A program made the translations under genes and the position numbers. From Spinacia oleracea (lineage: Eukaryota > Streptophyta > Magnoliopsida > Caryophyllales > Amaranthaceae): a stretch of 64,000 nt of DNA. Of this stretch, positions 43,590 through 64,000 are shown in pieces. Positions within the stretch are counted from its first letter, which is position 1. The number at the start of each line of letters is the position of its first letter. The notes under the pieces are model-generated. The model made no database searches, had not been told where the DNA came from, and saw only the letters and a program-made list of their open reading frames with translations. Location: NCBI RefSeq assembly GCF_020520425.1, contig NC_079492.1, positions 117,959,157-118,023,156 of the forward strand, read 5' to 3'.

Positions 43590-44715
43590 TAAATATAAGA
43601 TTAGTTGAGAGTTGGGAGCGAAAATAACTTTTATAGTAAAAATATGTCATATAACGATCAAATGAGCCTCAAATAAGCATAACTTGACCAAAGTAGATGA
43701 GAATGAGTATTTACAACCTAATAATAAGTATATTAAATATGTAAAGGGTTAAGAATTCCTATTTTGGTTCATTAGATGAGAGTTGGGAGCGAAAACGGCT
43801 ATTTTAGTCAAAATATGACATATAAAGATCAAACGAGCATAAATTGACCAATTAAAGTAGATGAGAATGAGGATTAACAACCTAATACTAAGTGTATTAA
43901 ACATGCACATGGTTTAGAATTCCTATTTTGGTTCATTAGTTGAGAGTTGGGAGCGCAAACGACTATTTTAGTTAAAATATAAAATGTAACGATCAAACAT
44001 GCCTCGAGCGAGCATAAATTGACCAAAGTAGATGCGCATGATGATTGGAATTAAACCTAATACTAAGTATTTTAAACATGTAAAGGGTTAATAATTTCGA
44101 TTTTGGTTCATTAGTTGAGAGTTGGGAGCGAAAATGATTATTTTAGTCAAAATATGACACATAATGATCAAACGAGCCTTAAATGTGCATAAATTGACCA
44201 AAGTAGATGAGGAGGATTGAAAACATAATACAAAGTGTATTAAACAGGCACGTGGTTTAGAATTCCTATTTTGGTTCATCAGTTGAGAGTTGGGAACGAA
44301 AAAGGCTATTTAAGTCAAAATATGACATATAACGATCGAACGAGCCTTAAATGCGCATAAATTGACCAAAGTAGATGAGAATGAGGATCGGAAACCTAAT
44401 ACAAAGTATTTTAAAAATGTAAAGGGTTAAGAATTCTTATTTCGGTTCATTAGTTGGGAGTTGGGAACCAAAACGACTATTTTAGTCAAAATATGACACA
44501 TAACGATCGAATCAGCCTTAAATGTGCATAAATTGACCAAAATAGATGAGAATGAGGATTGACAACCTAATACTAAGTGTATTAAACATGAAAAAGGTTT
44601 AGAATTCCTATTTTGATTCATTAGTTGAGAGTTGGGAGCGAAAACGACTATTGTAGTCAAAATATGACATATAACGATCGAACGAGCCTCGAACGAGCAT
44701 AAATTGACCAAAGTA
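43590..44715. repeat. About 170 bp tandem array, seven copies
   Basis: A unit containing GAGAGTTGGGAGCGAAAACG, TATTTTAGTCAAAATATGAC and CATAAATTGACCAAAGTAGA starts near 43608, 43779, 43943, 44118, 44286, 44457 and 44628. Copies differ by substitutions and small indels. The unit length is in the satellite (nucleosome) range. Minus-strand open frames here are artefacts of the repeat. Confidence 0.88.
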
Positions 44716-45239
44716 GATCCGAATGAGGATTGGATCCGTTGCATCCGTTGTGTAGGCGGGGAAATGGAACGTTGCTCATGCCCCACTGCTGCCACGCATG
44801 CTCTATGTGGCATACGTGCACCATGTCACCAGGAGGGTATTTCCCCCCTAATAGTAGGCATCAAAATTGAGGATTACATCTTCAAGAATCCCCAAAACAC
44901 TGTGGCAAAGCCTCAATATGCGCCCAGAAACAACACGTACAAGAAAGGCGAATCATCCCAAGCGCAAGAAGTCCACGTTGTTGAGGGAAATCCTCCAAGG
45001 ACTAAATGTTGGGTTAGAGACCGGAAATTCACCCCACGGATTGGAAAGAGTGGTCACATTATAATCTTTCTCAATGCATAGACTGGAAAGTGTTATTTAG
45101 TATAGCTATTTGGCATATTTGAATGTCTCGAAATAAAGTAGTCTTTGAACTAAAAATGTAAAGCTATTTTCAGTGCAGAATTCCTTCTTTGTGGATTATG
45201 GTTGTACTAAACAAATTTTACAAGGAAGAGAAAAGGAAG

Positions 45240-45745
45240 TTGTTAAGAAGCAGATTATAGCCTGGTCTCCTCCAGCTTTTTACTACCTTAAATTAAATAT
45301 TTATGGTAGCTGGAAAGAACAGAATGATGCAGGAGGAGGGGGAGTTTTCATAGGTGTCTCTGGCAACTAGTACATGAGTTTTTCTAGAAAGTTCAACCCC
45401 ATTAACCCCCTTGCAGCAGAGCTATATGCAGTGCGTGAAAGACTAATGGTGGAGGTAGACTGTGACATTAAGGATCTTGAATTGGAAACAAACGCTCAAT
45501 CTCTGGTAACCATGTTGGGATCAGTGGATAACACCTATCACCACGAGCTTTCAGCTGTTAACAATGATGTTGACTGTCTAAGGACTAGGTTCAGTTCTTT
45601 AGTCATCAAACACATTCCCCGAGGTAGCAAAAAGGTGGTCCATTGCCTTGCTCAATATGCCATGAGTATGGCGGTTGGCCACAAGATGTTCATGAATCCA
45701 CCCCATTTCACAAGAGTTGCTTACCAGGATGACATAGACAGATGA
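45240..45745 (+). pseudogene. LINE-type RNase H remnant
   Basis: WSPPAFYYLKLNIYGSWKEQ, then GGGGVFIGVSGN, a stop, and MSFSRKFNPINPLAAELYAV, then an E.D.Q.L / LVIKHIPRGSKKVVHCLAQY pattern: the plant RNase H-like domain found at the 3' end of L1-type LINE polyproteins. The first catalytic Asp (KLNVDGS in the family) is Tyr, and a stop interrupts it at 45368-45370. It stands alone, with no zinc-binding or RT region upstream. Confidence 0.75.
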
Positions 45746-46068
45746 CTGCAAGTGAAGATCCACTAGCTAGAGGAATCAATTCAGCAGCATGAAGAGACAT
45801 CAGTGATAGATTTGGAAGCAAGTTCATCATCAACAACTTCAATCTCAAATAGTTACTACCAAAATCGTGTTCGGAACTATTCCCACCACATGTGAATATT
45901 TCAGTTTCTAACATTAAGAAGAAGGGCAGCTCAAGGAAGGAGTGCATGGATAACAATGCCCATGATCAAGCAGGTTAGACTAGCAAGAAGATTCCGTTCT
46001 CCAGCTTGGATGTTGAAGACCAAGATGAATCAAGTAAAGCTAGAAGACCCTTTTGATTTATATTGTGT

Positions 46069-48035
46069 ATTTTTTTTTTTGAGGAAAAACGGACGGTACC
46101 GTTAACGATTATCATTAATAAGGCAAAAATCGGAAGCTATTACATCATCTAGAATACCCGGGCATCCACCAATCCACACTCTTGTAGAGTAATCGAGTGG
46201 GGTTAGATGAGCCATTGTATGGGCCGCCAAGTTGGCCTCTCTAAATACATGAGAAAATTTAATAAACTCAAAAGAACTAGCTATCGAAATAATTTCCTTC
46301 ACCATCATACCCAGATGCGTACCATCGCAACGAACGCCATTGATGAGCTCAATTACCAGCTTATTGTCGCTTTCCACCTCCACCTTGTTCACGTTTCCCT
46401 GCAGCGCAAGCTTCAACCCCAGCGCAATTGCCTTTGCCTCCACTACCGCCACATCACATTGGTGTTTCACCTGTTGGCACGCCACCCGTAGCACTTCCCC
46501 TCCACTATCTCTCAGAACCACCCCCATACCAACCCCCTTCTCCTTGAACGTAGCCCCGTCAACGTTCACTTTAACCACCCCCTCGCACGGTGGCTTCCAT
46601 ATGGCCTCACCACGCAAATGGGCTCCGCCTCCCCTTCTACTTTCTTCGCCCCTATTCCCCTTCCAGCCCAATTCACCAGCCTCCTTTGCTTCCAGAAAGG
46701 CGTTTAACATCGAGATCGCCACCCCAACAACCTCCTCTGGCAGTTTAGCCTCACCACCGTGAATCACCCTATTTCTTTCGTTCCAACACATCCACGCCAC
46801 CATGGCCACCCTACCTCTATCCGTTCGTGTCGTATGCAGTCTCTTACACTACCCACCCTAGGGCAATCTAAGACACAACTCACCTCATCCATCTCCCATA
46901 TGCTCGCCACTTTCGTGCATAATCGAACTGCATGGAGTTCGTCCTCCTCCCTTCTCCCACACCGTTGGCACACAGCATCGATGCCCTCAACCCTCCGGTG
47001 AAGACCCATTGAAGTAGGCAACGCCCCTCTACATAATCTCCATATGAAAACTCGAACCTTCGGTGGCACCTCCAAGGACCAAATCTGGTTCCAGAACTTG
47101 GGCACGTCCGAACTACCCCCTGCACCCTCGACCGCCCCTTTATAGAAATTGATAAACCTATACCCTGTCCTCACAGTGTATTCCCCCGATTTATCGTAAC
47201 TCCACACCCTTTCATCATCAACTGGGACCGATGGTATTGGTATGACAAGAATTTCATTTGCTTCAAAAGGTAGAAAGTTGCTAATGACAGCCTCCTCATT
47301 CCAACCACCCCCCTCCGTCGCGATGAGGTCTGACACCATCTCGCAGCAACTCCCCTCCTTTTTCTTCGAGATAACTCTAAAGGCAGGTGGTCTACTAACC
47401 CAAGGATCCTTCCATATGTTCACACTCCTCCCGTCCCCAATAACCCATTTGCAACCCTTTTCCAAGACCCACCTACTCCCCCATATACTCCTCCATACAT
47501 AGCTTGGGCGGTTTCCCACTCCCGCCCCGAGGAAGGTCGATGACGGAAAGTATCTGGCTCGCAAGATTCGAGATGACAGAAGGTCCGGCATACTCATTAT
47601 GCGCCACCCTTGTTTGGCTAAGAGGGCCTCGTTAAACTCCGTTATCCTCCTATATCACATTCCCCCATACGTCTTATGCGAACACATCTTTTCCCATGCA
47701 ACCCATGAGATTTTTGTTGCTTCATCCTTGCCCCCCCACCAAAACCGTGCCATCATTCTTTGGATATCATGGCAAAGGCCCAAAGGTAACCGAAACAAGC
47801 TCATTATGTAGGTAGGAATCGCTTGGACAACCGCCTTTAAGAGAATTTCCCGACCCGCGAACGATAAGAGTTATTGATTCCACCTTTTATCCTTTTCCAG
47901 ACCCTTTCTTTCAAGAACTCAAAAGCACGAGTTTTAGACCTTCCAATACCAGTCGGCATGCCTAAATATTTGCCGTGAGTATTAACCAACTTTACCTCTA
48001 GACCCTCCATTTTGGGTAGTTCTTAACGTAGGAAG
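46069..48035 (-). mobile_element. 5'-truncated L1-type LINE
   Basis: Read on the minus strand from about 48035: end of the RT region (REILLKAVVQAIPTYIMSLF, FWWGGKDEATKISWV), a stop at about 47645, then the zf-RVT region (47597-46764; KFWNQIWSLEVPPKVRVFIW, CQRCGRREEDE) and, in an overlapping frame, the RNase H domain (46809-46102; GVVKVNVDGATFKEKGVGMG, EAKAIALGLKLAL, REANLAAHTMAHL). A T tract at 46069-46080 is the poly-A tail seen from the other strand. Total 2 kb, so it lacks ORF1, the endonuclease and most of the RT, as usual for 5'-truncated insertions. The frame shift near 46800 and the stop make it dead, but the RNase H keeps its DG Asp. Confidence 0.85.
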
Positions 48036-48219
48036 TTATTTTGTAATTTTGGGGTGAGAAGCAAGTCTTTGGCAACAAGCTTGTTTAATATGTACTATAA
48101 TCTTCGATTTTGCGTTAAAAAAATTAGTGTATACTCGACGTTTTGAAATGGTTGTGTTACGTTGTACGTCAACATTCTTTTTCAGCATTATTATAATATT
48201 ATATCAAACTTACTTATTA

Positions 48220-48506
48220 CTCCCTTAGTATTTTAATATGAGTTACAATTTCATATCGGCATGGAGTTTTAAGAGGGTAAATTGATTTTATTAAAATAAG
48301 ATGGAAGTGGAGTAGTGGGGTTATTATTTATTGTAAGAAATTGATAGTTGGTGGAAAAAAAAAGATGTGAATAAGTACGAATAGGAGTGAGACAAAGATT
48401 AATATAATTAGGAGTTGGAACCATGACATACCAAAAATAAAAGTGTAACTCATATTAAAAATTTAAAATATGACCACTTTTAAAAAGTTTAACTCATATG
48501 GAGGGA
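48220..48506. mobile_element. Stowaway MITE (about 287 bp)
   Basis: CTCCCTTAGTATTTTAATATGAGTTA at the left (key words CTCCCTTAG and GAGTTA), AACTCATATGGAGGGA at the right, TA at the left border. Confidence 0.75.
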
Positions 48507-48716
48507 ATATTCATTTGTAGAAAGCTTGAAAATGAGTGAGAAGACCTGGTTGTATGATGGAAATTTTTGCAATAGGCGGATAAATTCAGAATGCCGAAAC
48601 TATTGTATTTTAATTTAATTTTGTGGAATTCTTTGACTAATTAATTATGATGGCTAAAGCTAATTTGATATGGAGTAGTTAAGCACACGTAGTTACGGAG
48701 TACATAGAAAGCTTCT

Positions 48717-48728
48717 TCTCTATAAACT
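48717..48728 (+). promoter_or_regulatory. TATA box of secreted proline-rich gene 2
   Basis: TCTCTATAAACT about 80 bp before the ATG at 48799. Confidence 0.5.
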
Positions 48729-48798
48729 ACCTACAAATAGAAAGTATATTGGCATTATTAAATGGTAGCCCAAAAACACAGTTTTACAGAGAACTTAG

Positions 48799-59943
<11,145 letters not shown>

Positions 59944-60185
59944 TAAATATCTCAATGGGTCTTCTATGATTTTATAAAAGATGAAAAAAATAATTTTATG
60001 TTACTCTATGTTCTTTTTTCATATATGTATAAGGTGTTTCGGTGTACAATTTTTATGATTTGGTGTGTTCTGAATATTTTTGTCTGGTCTTGTTTAATTT
60101 GATCTGATATTTTTATTTCACTTAACTTATATTGTTTTGTTGGTTAGTTTATAAGAAAACTTTATCAAGTGGGTCTTGTTAGATA

Positions 60186-60335
60186 CTCCATCCGTCCCAA
60201 TGTATAGTATTTTTCTTTACTAAAACATGAGTTTTAAGAAAATTGGAATATACTATGTAATACAATGATATTAATTTGTATGAAAAAAATGGAATATAGT
60301 ACATGGAAAAAAGGAATATGGTACATAGGGAAGTG
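60186..60335. mobile_element. Degenerate Stowaway-like MITE
   Basis: Left end CTCCATCCGTCCCAATGTAT after TA; the right end is only weakly inverted (GGAATATGGTACATAGGG). Confidence 0.5.
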
Positions 60336-60345
60336 TAAAATATTA

Positions 60346-60700
60346 CTCCCTCCGTCTCTTTTTGTTTTTTACGTTTGGTATTTTTCACGCATTTTAACGA
60401 TTAATTAATATGCGTTGAGATTCCTCTACTTTTTAATTTAAACAAGATAAATTACGTTTATTTATAATGTTTTCACTTTTATCAAAATCCTGATATTGGG
60501 AATATGAGAAAAATTTAATGTCCCAATGAAAAAGTGTGAGAGTTTAAATGACTCAGTGAATTTAATTGGTTAAAATAATTATTGGACACGGATTTTGATT
60601 GAATGTTAAAGCATTTATGAGATAATATAAAAAGAAATGTAAATAACATTTTAAAACACCCAAAAAGGAAAATGTAAAGAACAAAAAGAGACGAGGGGAG
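60346..60700. mobile_element. Stowaway MITE (355 bp)
   Basis: CTCCCTCCGTCTCTTTTTGT at the left, ACAAAAAGAGACGAGGGGAG at the right; TA duplications at 60344 and 60701. Confidence 0.92.
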
Positions 60701-60702
60701 TA

Positions 60703-61578
60703 CATTATACTAAAGCAGACACCAAAAATAACACATGTCACTTCGTGGTACCAAAATTTTCCTGCCAAAATATTTTTTTTTTTAAAAATCTTTATTTTTT
60801 TTCCATCTTTTATAATAAATTGTTTATATATGGAAAAAATTATTTGTTTATAAATTATGAAAATAATATATCCCACATAATAATTTGCTAAAATAATTTT
60901 TGTTATGATTTTAGTAAATCGTTTTATTAATAATGGAAACTATATCTACTTAGTATGTGGTCAAATCAGCATATTAGTATATCAAATATTTTAGCGTGTC
61001 AAACATATAAAATACTGATTATGTAATACGTAGTAGGAAAAAATTACATACTCTGTAATATGATTAAATGAGCATGTTCAAGATTTGTTAATTATGCAAT
61101 AATTTTAGAGAGAAAAATATTTCAGTCTAATATTATTATTCCCTCCGTTTCTAAAAGTTCTTCCTGTTTTCTTTTTTGGCGTTCCTAAAATTTCTTTTTG
61201 TTTCTATTTTTAGACATGATTTTTGTCAAAAATGCCTTTATATTTCAACTTAATTACACACAATACCTAAGAATCTTTTCATATTCTACAATCAACATCA
61301 TCACTTATTTAATTCATTTACATTTCCCCATTCACCCACCCAACCCCATTTTTATGATTTTTTATTACTTTATTAAAAATATCTTCTCTCTCCTTCTTTT
61401 CTTTATTACTCTTTTCTTTATTACATTCTCTTACACCCAATCATTACAAGATTTTATTTTCTTAATTTTCACCCCCAAACCTCCAATAGGAAGAACTTAA
61501 AGGAACAGATGGAGTAGTATTAAATAAAACTGGTCAAATAATTTTAGAATATCCATGCATGCACGGGATCTAATCTAG
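60703..61578 (+). mobile_element. Helitron-like segment with a recognisable 3' end
   Basis: Ends CATGCATGCACGGGATCTAA then TCTAG at 61578, followed by T, a Helitron 3' terminus with a short hairpin. The start is unclear: TATACTAAAGCAGACACC at 60707 looks like a Helitron 5' region whose first bases were displaced by the MITE at 60346-60700. It contains another Stowaway. Confidence 0.5.
61139..61514. mobile_element. Stowaway MITE (376 bp)
   Basis: TTCCCTCCGTTTCTAAAAGT at the left; GGAAGAACTTAAAGGAACAG and ATGGAG at the right; TA at both borders. Confidence 0.85.
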
Positions 61579-61629
61579 TATTGTAAATGGGAAAGTTTTT
61601 TTGTGTTTTCAATGCATTTTTAATTAATA

Positions 61630-63132
61630 CTCCCTCCGTTCCTAAATACATGTCCAGTTCCCATTTATAGTGTTCCCTTTTATGTGTCCACTTTCCATTT
61701 TTGGACATAAAAACTTTACCAATATACCCCTTAAATTCTAAACAATTACACACAATACCTAACTCTCCTAATTATTTATGCCCATAAAATATTAAAATAA
61801 TGAAAAAAAAGATTTTTTTTTTAAAGGAGGGGAAGTCAGATTTGGGGAACCCAAACCCACGTTACTTCCCCTCTCTCTCCTTTAATTTTTTGTTTCATCT
61901 CCTCTCTCTCCCTCTCCTCCATTTCTCTGTTTCTTCTTCTTCATCTTCTTCATCTTCATCTTCTTCATCTCCTCTCGTCCCTCCCCGTTTCTTTCTTCCT
62001 CCATCTTCGGCCCTCTCTGATCTATCTCCCATCATCTCTTTCGTCTCCCTCTCTCTCCAATTTCACCCACAAAATTCTAGATTTTGTTTTAAGTGGTGAA
62101 ATTTGACCATGAAAATTTCAGATCTGAAGTTTTCATGGTCAAATTTGACCTTTTAAAACTCGAATATGGCTTCGGATTACTAGGTATTTTGAAATTTTGA
62201 ATTTTTTTTAGTTTATTTTGGTTTAATGACGATTTCTGGGTTTGTTGGTGATTTTTTGTGATTTAATGGGTATTTTTTTTTAAATTTTTCTGGATTTCTG
62301 GAAGGTCTAGGGTTTCTGGGTTATTTGGGTAACTTTTGTGATCTGAGTTTTCAAAAAAGTGTTTGCATGTGCGTTTTTTTGGGTTTTGATTGAGTTTCTG
62401 GGTTGAAGATCTTGATTCTTTGGTTGAGTTTCTGGGTTTTTCTAGGTTTTTTTCGACTCTTGTTGAGTTTCTGGGTTTCTGGGATTTCTGGGATTTTTTG
62501 GTTGGAGATCTGGAAGATCTAGGATTTCTGGGTTATTTGGGTAACTTTTGTGATCTGAGTTTTCAAAAAAGTGTTTGCATCTGCGTTTTTTTGGATTTTG
62601 ATTGAGTTTCTGGGTTTTTCTGGGTTGAAGATCTTGATTCTTAAGGGTTTTTCTGGGTTTTTTTCGACTCTTGTTGAGTTTGGGTTTAGTTCCAATTTTT
62701 TGTTGTTCGAATTTTTTGATTATTTTAGTTTAGTTCGATTTTTTTTGATAATTAATCTTAGTTTTGTTCTATTTTTTGATGTTTTGTTTTGATAATTATG
62801 GGTTTGGTAATTTTCCTGGGGTTGATAATTATTTTTGATAATTTTTGTATGGATAATCCGTGAATCTATGTGATTGTAATTCTATTGGTTGATGGATTTT
62901 TTTGGTGTAATTTGATTGGTTGCTTTGGTTGGTAGTGGATTGATGATATGGTATTATGCTTGTTTTTCTGATTTTTCTCTCTTTTCTTTTTGTACTTTTA
63001 ACATTAAACAATTATCTACTTTTTCCTTTCCCCAAAAAAACCATTCCCAATCATTACCTCTTTCACACCATTTAATTTAATTAATTACCGTGCAAATGTC
63101 TAAAGTTGACACATATTTAGGAACGGAGGGAG
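61630..63132. mobile_element. 1.5 kb Stowaway-ended element with captured gene 5' region
   Basis: CTCCCTCCGTTCCTAAATAC at the left is matched, inverted, by ATATTTAGGAACGGAGGGAG at the right, with TA duplications. At 1,503 bp it is several times longer than a usual MITE. The interior starts with a pyrimidine-rich leader-like stretch (61860-62080, CTCTCTCC and TCTTCATCTTC) and continues as a T-rich, intron-like region with a 212 bp direct repeat. No mariner transposase is seen. Confidence 0.85.
62300..62645. repeat. Direct repeat, period about 212 bp
   Basis: TTTCTGGGTTATTTGGGTAA through AGTGTTTGCAT to TTGAAGATCTTGATTCTT occurs at about 62313-62420 and again at about 62525-62642, with minor changes; inner words TTGAGTTTCTGGG add further local repetition. 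Confidence 0.85.
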
Positions 63133-63329
63133 TATAGTATATGGGAAAGTGGAGAAATTAATGGTAAAAGTTAGAAACATAACTACAATTTTGGAACGCC
63201 TAATTAGAAAAACAGGACTACAAATATGGGATGGAGGAAGTAAGGCTTAATATTTACTTTTCAAATATTTGAATTTATAATTTTTAAATATCTAAATTTC
63301 ATAATCTAATCTAATATAATATAGTAGTA

Positions 63330-63330
<1 letters not shown>

Positions 63331-63394
<64 letters not shown>
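63331..63394. repeat. (TCTA)n microsatellite
   Basis: About 16 copies of TCTA. Directly followed by TCTATATATTAAAAGGGGTA, a possible Helitron 5' end. Confidence 0.92.
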
Positions 63395-63395
<1 letters not shown>

Positions 63396-63561
63396 ATATT
63401 AAAAGGGGTAGAGACAAATCGATGTGGAGCTGACAAATGTCGTTCTCTGATTTGCGTCTCATAATTAACCTATAATAAAATAATTAATGTACTTCTTATA
63501 TTATTTTTTTAAAGCCAAAACCTTATAATTACTTATGGTAATATATTATACTATACCAATA

Positions 63562-63690
63562 AGGTCTTGGCATATTGGTTTAGACTGAGAGTCTGTGTAC
63601 GATATATCTCAGGTTCGAATGCTCCATCCCTTATTTGTAATTCTACTGCCCTTCAATTCGTGGCTCATTCGAACCAAAAATAAATTAATT
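63562..63690 (+). mobile_element. Possible tRNA-derived SINE
   Basis: TGGCATATTGG (A-box-like) and GGTTCGAATGC (B box, 63613-63623) are about 35 bp apart, the arrangement of a tRNA-type Pol III promoter. No cloverleaf with a sensible anticodon stem was found. The 3' end is unclear. Confidence 0.4.
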
Positions 63691-64000
63691 AATCTATGAA
63701 ATACGAAGTACTTATTTAATAAGGAAAATTTATAAAAAATAATCCTACATTTGGCAGGTCTTCTAAAAACAGTACCACATTTGATTAATTCGGGAATAAC
63801 TTAAGCTTTAGGGGGTATTTTTCCAAAACAATCATTTTTACCTATAATCTAAAGAGCAAGTCATGTTTTTTTTGGCAAGTAAGGTAAAAGTATATTGCTC
63901 AGAAAAAATGATTACAACCTTGAACTTTATAGGCAAGGGAAAACCTTCTAGGAAGGACTCCACTCAAACACCTAAAGCTTTCGAACAAACTAGGCACAAA
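63691..64000. other. Window end, no gene
   Basis: AT-rich sequence. 63860-64000 (GATTACAACCTTGAAC, AAACCTTCTAGGAAGGACTC) resembles the 3' part of plant retroelements read backwards, but this is not supported by any coding sequence here. Confidence 0.3.

Noticed and set aside
43590-44715. Array of regularly spaced repeats considered as CRISPR-like
   Set aside because: Whole 170 bp unit is repeated, with no short repeat and unique spacer pattern, and this is plant DNA.
46207-47502. Plus-strand frames opposite the LINE
   Set aside because: Shadows of the zf-RVT and RNase H frames, which show clear family motifs on the minus strand.

Overview
The window is nuclear DNA of a dicot plant. It has intron-bearing genes, AT-rich intergenic DNA, FAR1-type Mutator (MULE) transposase, L1-type LINE pieces, Helitrons, CACTA and hAT elements and many Stowaway MITEs with CTCCCTCCGT ends. 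The repeat complement and protein flavour suggest Caryophyllales (beet, spinach or quinoa relatives), but that is an inference. Almost everything here is transposon or transposon cargo; only three host genes are visible.

Layout. 1-0.96 kb: the 3' end of an LRR receptor-kinase gene. 1-4.26 kb also holds a decayed copia integrase piece. 4,269-29,831: one 25.6 kb MULE, bounded by 48 bp terminal inverted repeats (about 77% identical) and a perfect 9 bp target-site duplication, GTTTGTGCC. It carries a Ulp1-like cysteine protease gene at the left end, a FAR1/MULE transposase gene at the right end, and between them about eight more genes not usually seen in MULEs: two tandem 191-codon genes, a coiled-coil protein, three paralogues joining an unknown N-terminal domain to the first lobe of a LINE-type endonuclease, a basic two-exon gene now broken, and a GRF-like zinc-finger protein with a C-terminal membrane anchor. 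The transposase has about four frameshifts plus lost catalytic and zinc-binding residues, and the protease has one stop codon. Several cargo genes are intact.

The most interesting signal is a short motif, GTTTGGTAC / GTACCAAAC (a half-site of the palindrome TTTGGTACCAAA). By hand count its 8 bp core occurs at 24 places inside the MULE, all but one in introns or between genes, against 2 in the other 38 kb. This resembles the dispersed motifs bound by the VANC anti-silencing proteins of Arabidopsis VANDAL MULEs. I propose an analogous but unrelated system encoded by this giant element.

30-64 kb: two paralogous genes for small secreted proline-rich proteins (35.9-42.7 kb and 48.8-59.9 kb). Each has a 121 bp first exon, and their introns are swollen to 6.6 and 10.6 kb. 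Intron 1 of the first holds a 2.7 kb MULE and two hAT elements. That of the second holds a roughly 7.5 kb CACTA element that captured the start of an eIFiso4G gene and was itself invaded by a Helitron and MITEs. Between and around these lie a 170 bp tandem array, LINE fragments, a PDI exon capture, about nine Stowaway elements and long microsatellites.
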